64,000 nt of DNA from Sipunculus nudus (lineage: Eukaryota; Annelida; Sipuncula; Golfingiida; Sipunculidae): the NCBI GenBank assembly GCA_026874595.1, contig CM049306.1, positions 73,407,642 to 73,471,641 on the forward strand. Direction: 5' to 3'. This document shows positions 1-11,640 of this stretch, one piece after another. The notes below the pieces were generated by a model, which did no database searches, was not told where the DNA came from, and saw only the letters and a list, made by a program, of their open reading frames with translations. The translations under genes were made by a program, and so were the position numbers. Every line of letters starts with the position of its first letter. The stretch's first letter is position 1.

Positions 1-39
1 ATACAGGATATAGCCGATACGTTTCCATCATCTGCCATA

Positions 40-1100
40 TTGGCATTAAATGCACCAAACCGACGTAGACAGGTGGGCTCAGTCAGCGCAGCATCAAATT
101 CAACGATGGGCTACTCATGCCACTCAGACGAGGAGGGCAACCAGCTCACTATCCATGAGGTCCCCAGCCAATCTCCACATCGTGAACCTGCTCCTAGGAG
201 GCCAAGAGTGTCATTAGTCACAAGTCGCTCAGCAACAAGAAACCGCAACCCAAGCCAACATCTGGATGCAGGCCCTTGTCATGATCAAGAACCATATTAT
301 CATAGCTATGATGTGCCCCCATCTCAGGTGCAACGGAGACCACACAGGGACAATCTGCATGTTCGAGACAGGGAACCAGCTTCCTGGGAGATGAGACATA
401 GTCACGAAACCATGAGACACTCAAGGTCTGTGCAATCGAGGGAGCAAATACCAAGGCGTCATGTGGAATATCTCCCTGTAGAGGATCACAGGCCTAGGGG
501 TTGCAAACAATCAGGAAGACGACGGAGGGATCATGGATACTCAAGCACTTCAGAAAGTTCAGATAGCTCAAGTGACCGTGAGTACAGATGTCTGAAGAGA
601 AAACACACTAAGTACCGCCATCATAGCTCCAGCTCCGATAGCTCAGAGGAGAGACATGGTGGTCATCACAGGGCCCACACAGGTCGCTCTGGCAGCCCCC
701 AGGCACCAAAGTTAATAACCTTCTCTGGCGGCGAGAACACCAACTGGGACAGCTTTATTTACCAGTTCAATAGGTATGCAGAACGGTATGGATGGTCCAG
801 TCATAACTGTACAGAACGCCTTCTAGACTGATTTTCGGGTAAAGCACTAGACTATGTGTGGGAACTTAGGCTGGACTCAGACTACCGAACCTTGACCCGC
901 AAGCTAAGTCAGCGTTTGTGAATTAGTGAGGCGCCCATCACTGTTCGAACAGGAGGAAAGACAAACGTTAGAGGAGTTTGGCCAGAAGGTCCTATTTCAA
1001 GTCATGAACGGCTTCCCCGGAGCAAAGGAATCCACTGTGGTGCGATAAGCGGTCGAGTACTTCCTGAAAGGTTGCCTCGACAAAAAGGCAGCAGCCACAG
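40..1100 (+). pseudogene. Gypsy gag, N-terminal part (broken)
   Basis: The open segment 40-828 is rich in Arg, Ser and His, with SR-like runs around 500-660. It ends in a conserved gag motif: 'PKLITFSGGENTNWDSFIYQ' followed by 'RYAERYGWS', typical of Retrotrans_gag domains of animal Gypsy elements. A TAG stops it at about 829. Beyond the stop, 'FSGKALDYVWEL' and 'YRTLTRKLSQR' continue the same domain, then further shifts follow. Gag would form the capsid of the retrotransposon particle. The start at 40 is simply the first ATG in the window and may not be the true start, because the element extends left. Confidence 0.82.
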
Positions 1101-1102
1101 CT

Positions 1103-1624
1103 ATGTGCAGAAACCCAACAAAGGTACACAAAGCGGTGCAATATGTCAAAGATGCTGCTAACAACTATAAGGCAATTTATGGCAAGTCATCACTGCCAGT
1201 CCGCAGGGTAAGTTTCCACAGTCATCCAGATTCGGAGGAGGAGACCAGCCATTCAGTCAGAGCCACGAGTGTTAGGGATGCTCCCAACTTTGAGTCTGCT
1301 AGACTCGGTGAGTCAACAGGCAGTTCTGGATTAGAGATGAGAATGAACGAACGAATGGAAAAAATGAACGAGCAATTCAATGAAAGGATGAGCCGTTTAG
1401 AATCTATGCTCCAAACGTTGATGGAACCATCAAGGTCAAGATCTAGGTCACCAAGTTACAGTCGTTCACCCCAGAGACCCGAAGAAACAGTTTGCTTTAA
1501 ATGCCACCAAAAGGGCCATTTCAAACAAGATTGCCTGAGTAAATCACAGACAGGCCAGGAAACGGCACAGGGTTTAAATGCCAAAGGGTTGGGTCCACTG
1601 GCCAAGACTCAACCCGACTCCTAA
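1103..1624 (+). pseudogene. Gypsy gag C-terminus with CCHC zinc knuckle
   Basis: This 173-residue open segment has a charged, coiled-coil-like stretch around residues 75-110 ('MNERMEKMNEQFNERMSRLE'), then an Arg/Ser-rich run, then a canonical retroviral-type zinc knuckle at about 1491-1535: CFKCHQKGHFKQDC (C-x2-C-x4-H-x4-C). The knuckle binds element RNA. It lies in frame order between the gag core and the protease, as expected for nucleocapsid. It ends at a stop at 1622-1624 and the protease is in a separate open stretch. Confidence 0.87.
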
Positions 1625-1710
1625 ATGGCCATCTGGAAGCCAAGGAAAATGTAATCGAGCCCAGCCTTGCACCTGGGGTTTACGGGCAATTAAAGAAAGA
1701 TGAAGACCTG

Positions 1711-2316
1711 GTGACCATTGAAGCAAATGGGGCTTTTGGTAGAGGGCAATCACTGGTGGTGCCCGTTGAGTTAAATCGAATAAAAGCAAATGCAACAGTA
1801 GACAGTGCCGCACAGGTGTCCATTTTGAGCAAAGAACTGTTTGATCAGATACCGGCAGGCGAACTCATCAATACAAACCGGGTAAACCTGAAAGGTATTG
1901 GAAAAGATGCTAGTCTTATCCCAGCTGTCAAATCAGGAGGCATAAAACTTGGGGACAAGCAGTATGAATGGCAGTGGTATGTAGCAGACATCACAGACCC
2001 ATACCTGCTGGGCTTAGACTTCCTGACAGCCAAGGAGTGTTCCATGAACTTTGCCACAAACACTATATTCATGCCAGAAAATACAGTACTAGCTTCTTTC
2101 AAACAAACTTACAATGGACAGCTGTGCCCAGTATATGTGGTGACCACTGGGAAAAGGCATATCATACCGCCTAACACGGTTTCTCGAATCAAGATTAAAG
2201 TACTAGGTGCAGTGGACGGCCTTGAATTCATCGTAGAACCCCTCGGCAGGAACTTGAAAGGACTTCTTGGGTCAACCGCTGACACCAGAGAAGACGGGTT
2301 TGATAAACTACTCTGA
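1711..2316 (+). pseudogene. Gypsy aspartic protease (retropepsin-like)
   Basis: The segment carries the retropepsin signature in altered form, 'ATVDSAAQVSILS' (Asp-Ser-Ala in place of Asp-Ser/Thr-Gly), near residue 30. A flap-like stretch follows, then 'YLLGLDFL' near residue 98, the usual C-terminal hydrophobic motif of Gypsy proteases. The Asp is kept but the following Gly is Ala, so activity is doubtful. The domain would process the Gag-Pol polyprotein. Reading ends at 2316, and the next recognisable domain is RNase H rather than reverse transcriptase. Confidence 0.83.
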
Positions 2317-2499
2317 CCATCATGTGACACTGGGAGCTGGGGTCAGTATTGGCACTGCCTTAGAGATTGAAGGAACAATTGTCCCACAAGATCAGAATGA
2401 TGGGGATTGGGACAAGGGTGGTGGTGAAGCTTGTTCGGAATCGGCCTTGCTGGTCTGGGCATGCGAACCACCACTCAACACTTACCCTGTCCAAAAAGC

Positions 2500-2815
2500 T
2501 TCACTGACAGATACAGGGGGCTTCAGTGTTGAGAAAACAAAAGTGTTGGGCTGCTTCGTCCTACCACCAAAACAAAGGAGGTACTGCACCATGCGGAAGG
2601 AGCTGCTTGCGATTGTGAGATTCTGTTGCCACTTCAGGCACTACCTTTTGGGACGGAGATTCGTTGTGAGGACAGATCACAATTGCCTAGCTTGGCTCGT
2701 GCCATTTAGATTCATCAAGGAACAGTTAACAAGATGGATTGAGGAGCAGGCAAAGTTTGATTTTGTAATTATGCACCGGCCAGGCGGGAAACATCAGAAC
2801 GCAGGTGCGCTTTCC
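2500..2815 (+). pseudogene. Gypsy RNase H remnant; reverse transcriptase deleted
   Basis: The translation contains 'KQRRYCTMRKELLAIVRFC', 'RHYLLGRRFVVRTDHNCLAW' and 'IMHRPGGKHQNAGALS', which are consecutive conserved blocks of the Gypsy RT-associated RNase H, including the TDH motif. The reverse transcriptase core that should precede it (FCVDYRxLN, LDLxxGYxQ, YxDD) is not found between 2316 and 2560 in any frame. An internal deletion removed it, so this copy could not have moved by itself afterwards. Confidence 0.85.
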
Positions 2816-2817
2816 TT

Positions 2818-3966
2818 ATGCAAGATCTATTGGACATGTGCAATTGTTATCAAGCTGGCTGCGATGGAAAACACCTTCCTTGCAGAGGTACCAGGAACTG
2901 CACCATGGCACATTACCTGTGGGAGAGTTTCCACAATGATGTCGATGACGTGTTGCCATTGGGGGCGAGGCAGCTCGATGCCTGCATCTCAGGCAGCCCG
3001 GATTCCCAGTTTCAGGCAGCCAAGCCGCCGGCTTGGGACTCGGCAGATTGTGGTGCAGGTGATAGGTTTGCCTCGCCTGACAAGCACATTGAACTTGCCA
3101 CGACAGTCCAGCAATGTGAGAAAAGTTCTCAAGAGAAGGAGGCAGCACCATCCTATCCGATGCAGGATTACTCTTCAACTGAACTTGCTGAGTTACAGGA
3201 ACAGGACCCGGACATAGGTTCAGTGATATTATGGTTGTCATCTGAAGACTACAGTGAAATGCCGACGCAGGCAGACTTCAATCTGAACAGCCAGGCGACT
3301 AAGTGGCTGTGGTTCCTCAAGTCACAGCAGTTGCTAAAGGATCCAGCGCTGAACTACAAGTTGGAAGATATAGCCGGCTCTTGGACATACCTCGTTGTTC
3401 CTAGGTCCCTGCAAGCAGGAGTTTTGAGCATGTGCCACGGGAGTAAAGCTGCAACACACATTGGCTATGAGAAATCGCTCACAAGACTGAAAAGGTCTTT
3501 CATTTGGTACCAGTTGAGTCAAGATTGTAAGTTACACTGCCAGACGTGCGACTTGTGCCACAAGAACAAGAAGGCCACGAAAAGACCTAATCACGCTGGT
3601 TATCCGATGGAGAGAGTACATTTAGATGTGTTAATTCCTTTCACTGATAGTGAGGCAGGAAACAAACACGTGGCAGTGATAATTGACCAGTTCTCCAAGT
3701 GGGTAGACTGTGATACAGTTCCAGAACAAACAACTTCCACCATGGCCACCAAGTTCTTTGAGCATTTTGTCAGCACGTTTGGATGTCCTAAATATGTGCA
3801 CACTGACCAGGGCACCAATTCTGGATCACACATATTCTCATCTCTGTGCAGGATGCTGGATATAGCCCGTACCAGGACGACACCATACCACCCAAGCTCC
3901 AACAAACAGCTTGAAAGGCAAAATAGGACACACCTCCAAACGTTGTCTGATCGATGGGAACGTTAA
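2818..3966 (+). pseudogene. Gypsy integrase, zinc-binding and catalytic domains
   Basis: After a linker with Cys/His-rich text ('LPCRGTRNC', 'NDVDDVLPLGARQL'), the 382-residue segment has the integrase N-terminal zinc domain ('THIGYEKSLTRLKRSFIWYQ' followed by 'CQTCDLC') and a full DDE core. The core residues are Asp in 'MERVHLDVLIPF', Asp in 'YVHTDQGTN', and Glu in 'PSSNKQLERQNRT'. All three catalytic residues remain. The frame is lost just after the core, at about 3960. The family inserts element cDNA into chromosomes. Confidence 0.9.
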
Positions 3967-4799
3967 ACATTGGGACAGTGATCTTGCATTGATAGCTATG
4001 GCTTCGCACTCGATGGTGAACAGTTCAACCGGTTTCTCGGCCAACCAGATCATTCTAGGAGGAGAAGTAGTCCAACCCGAGGATCTTATCTTTGGCACAG
4101 CAACTGGCGGAAAGAGACTCACAGGGGTGCAGTTTGAACCAGTGGGTCAAGGACCTTAGGGACAGGCTGATCAAGTTCCATGAACAGGTCAGGCAAAATC
4201 TGAAGATGAGACGAGCCTGTCAGAAGGGGCACTATGATCTTAAGTCACGCGAGAGAGAGTTCGAACCTGGTGAGCTGGTGTATGTGTTAGATAAAAACCA
4301 TCAATAAGGGCACCAGCCCAAAGCTACAGCCAGTATACAAGGGACCATACTTGGTGATCGTCAGCAGTGTGAAGACTAGGAGACGCGACAGTTTCATACA
4401 CTACAATAACTTGATGGCTTGTCTTACAAAGCACCTACCATTTTGGCTTCGCCGGGCCAGGATCCAGTTCTTAAAGGAGCAAACCCTGAGCAAGAAGAAG
4501 CCAGAGATAGACACTCTGATGCAGACAGTGATTTTTCAGTCACAGGAAACCTTTATTCGGAATCAGATCCAGAGGAATCAGACCTTTCAGGAAGCGGACC
4601 CTCTTCTCAAGAAGGTTCTGATGCCTCAAATGCAGCTATATGGACGTCGGACCCTGAAGTCGAACGCTCTCAGGTGGTAGCTGATAGAGAAAAAGGTGTC
4701 CATGACAGTGAAACTCAGAATCGGGCTCTGCAACTTGGGGGAAAAGGACCATCGCACCACCCGCAGAGGCCGCAGGTTCCAGAGTCCGAGGCACCTTAA
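3911..4799 (+). pseudogene. Gypsy integrase C-terminus and polyprotein tail (frameshifted)
   Basis: Several overlapping frames continue the integrase. They are 'VNSSTGFSANQIILGGEV' at about 4018 (the conserved STGFxPxxLxFG block), 'RDRLIKFHEQVRQNLK' and 'GHYDLKSREREFEPGELVYV' at 4160-4285, then 'SPKLQPVYKGPYLVIV' and 'IHYNNLMACL' to about 4430. The acidic Ser/Glu-rich tail to 4799 resembles the low-complexity end of many Gypsy polyproteins. At least three frame changes are needed to read through. No envelope-like gene follows. Confidence 0.8.
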
Positions 4800-5425
4800 A
4801 CATTTTGTTAAATAAGCGCTTAGATATGTTACGTATTAGATAAGTTAACTAACATAGTTATGAGACTTCATCTGCAGTGGAGATACAACGAATGGTTCTT
4901 GTTCCCTTGCAGATGAATCTTGCACAGGAACACGAATTCGTTCCGGATCATGAGGAGTGTGACTATGAGGAGTGCACTGAATCTCCAGAGCCCCCTCTTA
5001 ATCCTAATAATGCATCCTGCTGCATGGTGCCTTAGTAATGTTTGTAACGGTTGGATGTGAAGCGGCCTGGTTCTGCTCTCATCCATGCATGATTCAGTTT
5101 AATTATTCATTAAGTGCTGAGGTATACAATATGACTCGACAGTGTGAGGGCTGGGAATCAGGATGAGTGAGTATGAGGCTGCCCTGTCCTGCCTGTGTTC
5201 ATGATGGACACCAGCTCGCATATTGTCAGGGAAGACGGGACTGAAGACAATTTTAATATGGAGCCTTGTGTATTTTTTCGAAATGATAAGTATTCGTCTC
5301 AGTGTGTTGAGTAATTGAACTTTAACTGGATATCTTTGTCTTGTCATATGAAAGACTAAAGAGAAATGACCCTGATTAATGATGTGTTTAAAGACATTCT
5401 GCTACAGTCACACAAGCCAATCTAT
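4800..5425 (+). other. 3' non-coding stretch of the first Gypsy element
   Basis: There is no recognisable coding content between the end of the polyprotein tail and the purine tract. Open frames here are short and without known motifs. I see no envelope gene. It is most simply the untranslated 3' part of the element's internal region. Confidence 0.5.
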
Positions 5426-6020
5426 GGAAAGGGGAGGGATGTAAGAGGAATGCACTCATGCCGAAGTGCAGCCAGGCCGACATGCTAGCGACCTTACCAA
5501 GGGCCGGGATGGAAACCGCGAAAAGGAGAGGTCACCTGCCGAGTTTCTGAGTCAGTACGCTAGCCAAGTGCGGTCAAGTCTTTAACGACGGATTTCAAGC
5601 TACTGACCTGGTGACACTTGACAGAGGGTTAGTCGTCACCTTCATTTTGGTGTGAGCTTCACGCTGAAGTTTACAGTACAATGCTTATTTGTTAAACAAA
5701 GGTTACACCAAAGTAATTTTATCAATATCTTAATTGTCAGAATTCACCGTTCTGGTAGAACAATGAATTATCAGCTGTGTCACATGTCTCTCAGGGTGAT
5801 TATCTTGGGTTTGGCAGGTCTGTACTCAGTAACAGCTAATTTTGTAACTAATTAATTAAGTGGAAAAAATGAATAATTCCTCATGATCTATGCAGCTGCT
5901 AAGAATTTTAGGCTATGTTTTTATTCTGTCTTAATCTCTTCTTGTCTTAGAGGCTGAATGTATGCTATTTAAGTCTGTTTTGCATCATCTATTATTTAAC
6001 TAGAATACAGGTAGCCAACA
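5426..6020 (+). repeat. Purine tract and putative 3' LTR of the first Gypsy element
   Basis: A polypurine tract (ggaaaggggaggga, 5426-5439) is followed directly by TGTAAGAGG at 5440. This is the arrangement expected at the border between an internal region and a 3' LTR. The right end is uncertain: candidate CA ends are at about 5833 (cagtaaca) and about 6020 (agccaaca). The 5' LTR is outside the window, so the limits cannot be confirmed. Confidence 0.5.
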
Positions 6021-6025
6021 AGCGA

Positions 6026-6840
6026 CTACGTGTATCCGCCGAAATTAGAGTGGGACGGGTGAAGTGAGGCATGGATTGAGTAGCAAGGGGAAATAAAGTG
6101 AGGTGTGTTGCTTGTTAGGATGGACGTCTGCAGCCAAAATGTGTATGTAGGTGGCGCCATCTTCACAAAATCCAGTAAGCTATCCAAGTTGTATACATAT
6201 GCAAAATTTAAGGCAGATAAGTTAAACCACTGCCGAGATATGGGTGAAACAGAAGGACGCTGTGCAAAAATAATGCAGTAGGCATGTGTATGATAAAGAG
6301 CTATGTGAGATCTATACACATGCAAAATTTCATGGGTAAACGTCAAACCAGTCCTGAGATATTAGCATGAATGTCTGCAGCGTAGCATAATTGTAGGTGG
6401 CGCCACCTTCCACAAAATCCAGAAAGCTGTCCAAGATGTATATAAATGCAAAATATTTAGCAGATAAGTCAAATCACTACCGAGATATGTGATATTTTAT
6501 CCCACCGCAGACAAACAGACGGACGCTGTGCAAGACTGGTTGCAGGTGGCGTCACCAGTTTTTCTAATGATAAAGAGCTATGGGAGATCTATACACCTGC
6601 AAAATTTCAGGAGGGTACGTCAAACCATACCTGAGATATAAGCCTGGATGTCTTCATCCTGAACGTGAAGATAGGTGGCGTATCTATAAAAAATCAAGAA
6701 AGCTCTCTTGAATGTATACACATGCAAAATTTCAGGTGGATAAGTCCAACCACTGAAGAGATATGAGTGATTTTATCCCAAGACAGATGAACAGATGGAC
6801 GCTGTGCAAAAATTGTTGCAGATGGCGCCACCATTTTCAT
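6026..6840. repeat. Degenerate repeats with GGTGGCGCCA core
   Basis: Related blocks recur at about 6151, 6397, 6546, 6675 and 6825. Each combines a GGTGGCG(C/T)CACC-like palindromic core with 'tatacatatgcaaaattt' and 'actgccgagatatg' segments. The family appears again in the opposite orientation in both DNPH1 units (about 29400-29720 and 54475-54785). It has no coding content and looks like a dispersed repeat. Confidence 0.7.
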
Positions 6841-7178
6841 GTGTATGTTATTAAGCTATCCAAGGGCTACATTTGATCAAAATTTTTAACCTGATTGGTC
6901 AAACGAGTCCGAAGACATGAGGGTTAATGTGTAAAAACAGACGCATAGATGGACGCACTGGAGAATGGAAAGGTCAGAGGTCAACGCAAATAGACGCTGC
7001 TCAAAAATTGTTGCAGATTGCGCCACCATTTTTATGTGTATGTTATTAAGCTGTCCAAGGGCTACATTTGATCAAAATTTTTAACCTGATTGGTCAAAAG
7101 AGTCCGAAGACATGAGGGTTAATGTGTAAAAACAGACGCACAGATGAACGCACTGGAGAATGGAAAGGTCAGAGGTCA
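6787..7178. repeat. 195-bp tandem duplication
   Basis: Two near-identical copies of a roughly 195-bp block follow each other. For example, 'gggctacatttgatcaaaat' starts at 6864 and again at 7059. Each begins near a 'gcgccaccattttta' core of the neighbouring repeat family and ends with 'ggtcagaggtcaacgcaaa'. Confidence 0.75.
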
Positions 7179-8249
7179 ACGCAAAATGGTAAGGCACCAG
7201 TTCACAGGTGACCTGATAATTTGCTCAAGTTTCGGAAAAATTATCCATTTGTCTCAGACAAGTTCTCCGGAAACGAACGCGGGGGCGGCGGCGGCGGAAC
7301 TCGGTCAAAACATACAATTATCAGATAAATAGGTTCTTGATATTTGTTACAACTGCGCATCTGTTAGTGTGTCTAGCATTAAATGTGTTATTTGATAGTC
7401 AGGGTTACTTATTCAATAGCATTGATAAAAATTATATCATATTGCCGTCTGAATTCCAATTATTTTATAATATAAGCTTATACATGTATTAATAAGTTAT
7501 TCCTAGATCTGTCAGGGATTTTATTTGTTCTTTCTTTAGTTTCGATGGTTAGTCGTGTCAACCTTGTCATTGGTCAATTTGATCAAGTAAAGAGTAGATG
7601 AAACGCTGGTAGATGGATTATGAATGACAAGACAAATTTGTATAACCTTAAGAACATGCATCATCTTCTGTGACTGGTCACCATGGACCTCCGAAGGGCT
7701 CCTTCTATCGATTTGATGGTATTCATTTCACTTACTCAGGCACAATTTCAGTGACTGGACAAATTTTCTTTAGCTTTTGATTGCCTCAGAAATCAATTTA
7801 TAGAGATCATGCACTCAGAGATCACTATATCTCACAGTGTTCACATGGATCGAACCAACGTATTGATAGAGCATATGATTATATACAAGGTAATTCAGCT
7901 GATATATCCGTGCACCAGTGTAGTGTCCTAGCACCAATATTGCATATAAACAAGTTCATTCTCCTTAAAAAACTAATCGAGTTCTATTGAGGCCTAAACC
8001 ATTTACCCCTGAGAATGAGTCTTTCTCCTCTCCTCCCATTTCTTCTGCCTGAGAACGACACTATATATATATATTTGAAGCATAAGCAATATCGACTAGC
8101 CAACAAATGTACTTTACAGACCATCTGTACGTCCGTAGTTTGTTACCCCAAAACCACAAGAATTTGTGTTCTAGTCTGGGCCCTTGTGAGCACGTTTTAT
8201 CTTTAACAGAATCGTGGCTTGGCATATTTTCATTCAAAGATAAGGGTAG
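7179..8249. other. Gene-free stretch
   Basis: I see no supported gene. Only short open frames occur. A short GC-rich run of GGCGGC triplets lies at about 7280-7300. The rest is AT-rich unique-looking sequence. Confidence 0.4.
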
Positions 8250-8382
8250 ATGATTATATTACATTTAGATATGACAGAAATCAGCACGGATGAGGAAATG
8301 TCCGTCTTAAATTGGAAAGCTTTATTAGTTGATACTTACGGGCAAACGTTAAAAAAAAATCTAATTGATATACAGGATTTAT
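8250..8382. repeat. Left half of an interrupted dispersed repeat (target of the 3.5 kb insertion)
   Basis: This stretch ('attacatttagatatgacag', 'gaaatcagcacggatgagga', 'tgatatacaggatttat') matches about 29728-29856 in unit 1 and about 54796-54924 in unit 2. The right half of the same repeat resumes at 11903. The two halves are separated here by the insertion and are contiguous in the units. Confidence 0.75.
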
Positions 8383-8554
8383 GGGTCGGTCTTTTTACCG
8401 AGCGCACTGAGTGCTTCCGAGCTACCGCTCTTTCTCTCTCTCTCCTTCTTTCTTTTTATGCCACAAAGTGGCCGGGGCATATAGTTTTACCCATGTCCGT
8501 CATTCCGTCATTCCGTCATTCCGTCCTTCCGTCATTCCGAAATCAAACAGTTGT

Positions 8555-9960
8555 ACGGACTTTTTTTCGCAATGCCTGCAGATATTGGCCTGATTTTTGG
8601 TGTGTGAGCAGATATAGACCAGTTACAGATCGAGTTCGCGTTTCGTCCTGGTTGACCTACTTTTGACCGTTTTACGGCTCCTGAACATAGAAAATTTCAT
8701 GAAAAATATGAAATTTCATGACAAATACACATGTAACGACTTTTTATCGCAGTGCCTGCAGATATTGGCCTGATTTTTGGTGTAGGGACAGAAATAGACC
8801 ACTTACAGATCAAGTTCGCGTTTCGTCCCGGTTGACCTACTTTTGACCGTTGTACAAACATAGAAAATTTCATGAAAAATAGAAATATTCATGAAAGATA
8901 CACATGTACAGACTTTTTTCGCAATGCCTGCAGATATTGGCCTGATTTTTGGTGTGTGGGCAGATATAGACCTGTTACAGATCGAGTTCGCGTTTCGTCC
9001 TGGTTGACCTACTTTTGACCGTTTTACGGCTCCTGAACATAGAAAATTTCATGAAAAATATGAAATATCATGACAAATACACATGTACGGACCTTTTTTC
9101 GCAATGCCCGCAGATATTGGCCTGATTTTTGGTGTGTGGCCAGATATTGACCAGTTACAGATTGAGTTCGCATTTCGTCCTGGTTGACCTACTTTTGACT
9201 GTTTTACGGCTCCTGAACATAGAAAATTTCATGTAAAACATAAATTTTCATGACAAATACACTTGTACAGACTTTTCTTCACAATACCTGCAGATATTGG
9301 CCTGATTATGGTGTGTGGGCAGATAATGACCAGTTACAGATCAAGTTCACGTTTTGTCCAAGTTGACCTATTTTTGACCGTTTGACGGTGCTCTAACAAA
9401 GAAAATTTCATAAAAAGGTGCATATGTATGGACTTTTCTTCGCAGTGCCTGCAGATACGGGCCTGATTTTTGGTGTGTAGGCAGATAATGACCACTTACA
9501 GATCGAGTTCTCTTGTTTTCTCTCAGTTGACCTACTTTTGACCATTTGACTGCTCCTGAACATAGAAAGTTTTATGAAAAATATAAATTTTCATAACAAA
9601 TGCATATGTACTTACTTTTTTTCCTCAATGCCTGCAGATACCACCCTGATTTTTTATGTGTGGGCAGATAATGACAGTTACAGATCGAGTGCGCGTTTCA
9701 TCCCGGTTGACCTACTTTTGATTGTTTTACGGCTCCTAAACATAGAAAATTTCATGAAAGACAGAAATTTTTATGGAAAATGCACATGTATGGACTTTTT
9801 TTCACAATGCCTGCATATACTGGCATGATTTTTGGTGTGTTGCTTGATAATGACCCGTTACAGATCGAGTTTGCATTTTGCCCTTGTTGACCTACTTTTG
9901 ACCATACGACACCTCCTGAACTTAAAAATATTTTCAAAATTTTACAAATGTTTCTAATTT
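8555..9960. repeat. Eight tandem units of about 178 bp
   Basis: The block 'cctgcagatattggcctgat' or a close variant recurs near 8575, 8754, 8929, 9107, 9290, 9447, 9631 and 9809. 'ttgacctacttttgacc' recurs at 8652, 8832, 9005, 9183, 9363, 9530, 9709 and 9890. Units are about 80-95% alike by eye and contain alternating 'aaatttcatgaaaaat' segments. The array is bounded by 'cggggcatatagttt' on the left and 'gcgggggcattcgtgtcg' on the right, each next to a pyrimidine tract, so it may be a smaller element nested in the 3.5 kb insertion. Confidence 0.85.
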
Positions 9961-9997
9961 GCCCAAGGCGGGGGCATTCGTGTCGTTCCGACACATC

Positions 9998-10323
9998 TAG
10001 TTTTCTTTCTCTCTCTCTCTCTCTCTCTTACTGTCTCTCTTTCCTTTTTCTTTCTCGCTCCCTTTCTTTTTTATCTCTCTCTTATTCTCTTTCTTTCTCT
10101 CTCTCTCTCCTATATAGGCTATATTGGATAAATATTATATCTAGTAATGGTCTTTGTTACCTTTCCCTCTGATTCAGGTTCTTCTCCTCTCTCTCTTCAT
10201 GTCTGTCTGTCTGTCTGCCTGTCTGTCTGTCTTTCTCTCTCCTTTATATATCGAATAAAAATTAAATATAGTATAGCTCTGTTTCTTTCTCACTTTTTCT
10301 TTTTTTTCCCTCTCTCTCGCTTG

Positions 10324-10373
<50 letters not shown>

Positions 10374-10375
10374 TA
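9998..10375. repeat. Microsatellite cluster (CT, TCTG, CA)
   Basis: The stretch holds (TC)n-rich runs at about 10005-10120, a TCTG/TGTC run at about 10200-10235, and a (TC)n run ending in (AC)n at about 10320-10372. Open reading frames across it only reflect the simple repeat. Confidence 0.9.
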
Positions 10376-10496
10376 TATATTCTGATATATGTAAATATAT
10401 ATAATAATATTAAATTATATATTATATTTATATACGGATATATGAATAAATGTATTTATATATGTATTACCATATACACGTATATGTATGTATACC

Positions 10497-10539
<43 letters not shown>

Positions 10540-10540
10540 T
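10497..10540. repeat. (TA)n microsatellite
   Basis: An alternating TA run within a wider AT-rich stretch. Confidence 0.9.
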
Positions 10541-11582
10541 GTTATGATAATAGGATATGGTCAGTTAACAATGCTAATCATAGTTAGATGATGCAGTACT
10601 AATTGACATGTTTGATTACCTTACTTTGTTTAATAAGAGATTTTATATAACTTTTCTTCATAATATTTTATATATTATCTGAAAGAATGATACATGGCTT
10701 ATAGAGGCTTGTACCTGCTAGTCCAGCCAGTGTCATGTATTTAAGACACCAGATGGATCCATGAATCTAAGACACTAGGTCAGTTAATTAGATGTTATAT
10801 CTGTTTCTTCTGTTATCACATATTTTGTCCACTGTACCAGATTCTATTTAATATGCCACCCATCAGTTTGTATAGCTCAGCCTGGCATTTGTGTGACTGT
10901 CCGTCTTTTAGGGGAGAGCAAATTACCAGTACCAGCCTTAAAATCTGCCCAGTGCAGCAATAAATGGCATTAGTCTTGTAAACTATCCCTAGCTTATCAA
11001 CAGTTGCACCCAGTAAGTTGTCAGAATTTGTAACAATGTCATTTGTTATTTCATTAAGCCTTGATTAAGTTTACTGTCTGGTAATTATGTTAATATATTC
11101 AGATGTATGAATGCCTACAACTTTTTCTAGCTCCTGAATGGACAATCTTTAGTATCCAGGTCAAAAGCATTTATTTTAATATTCAATAGGGTAACTTCAG
11201 GTATCAGGTTGGTTGAACTGATGGACAGACCTGCATATAAGCACAGCCAGATTTTACTCTGAGAGCACTTCGGCATATTTTCTAAATTTACAAATGGCTC
11301 CGTTTCAATAGATTAGTTTTAAGGAAAGATCAACAGATCACAGTTTAGTTAGCAAGTTTCACTTTTATTCTTTTTATTTTATGATGTTCTTCTGGAATGA
11401 ACATTATTGTACGAATCATCAGAATAAATTTTCAGTTTTACCATCACATTTGGACTTTCATTGGACTCGTGTGAACAGGAATGTGGAATGGAAGCAAAAC
11501 TGAATGCATTTTTTGTTTAAATTTTGAGCTAATTTCCCCGTTCCATTCGGATCCCCAGGTGATGATAGAGAAGAGGGAACGT

Positions 11583-11585
<3 letters not shown>
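10541..11585. other. Gene-free part of the 3.5 kb insertion
   Basis: AT-rich sequence between two (TA)n runs. I recognise no gene or transposase motif in any frame. Confidence 0.4.

Positions 11586-11586
<1 letters not shown>

Positions 11587-11637
<51 letters not shown>
11587..11637. repeat. (TA)n microsatellite
   Basis: About 25 consecutive TA units inside the 3.5 kb insertion. Confidence 0.95.

Positions 11638-11640
<3 letters not shown>

Larger units (their letters stand above)
1..5440 (+). mobile_element. Degraded Ty3/Gypsy LTR retrotransposon (internal region, 5' end outside window)
   Basis: Pieces of a Gypsy polyprotein follow each other in the expected order on one strand: gag with a CCHC knuckle, an aspartic protease, RNase H, integrase core and integrase C-terminus. 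They are broken by stops and frameshifts, for example the stop at about 829 inside gag and the shift at about 3960 inside integrase. The reverse transcriptase domain is absent: only about 240 bases separate the protease remnant from RNase H, where 1.2 kb or more is expected. The 5' LTR and primer binding site would lie left of base 1. It is a dead copy, separate from the Gypsy copies inside DNPH1 intron 1, which run on the opposite strand and have a different domain state. Confidence 0.9.

Noticed and set aside
8555-9960. Regularly spaced repeats that could suggest a CRISPR array
   Set aside because: The whole ~178-bp unit is repeated with no unique spacers, no cas genes are present, and the context is an animal genome. 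It is a tandem repeat inside a transposon.
10147-10404. Open frames across 9948-10404
   Set aside because: They are translations of CT, TCTG and CA microsatellites (runs of Ser-Leu or Arg-Glu) and have no protein signature.
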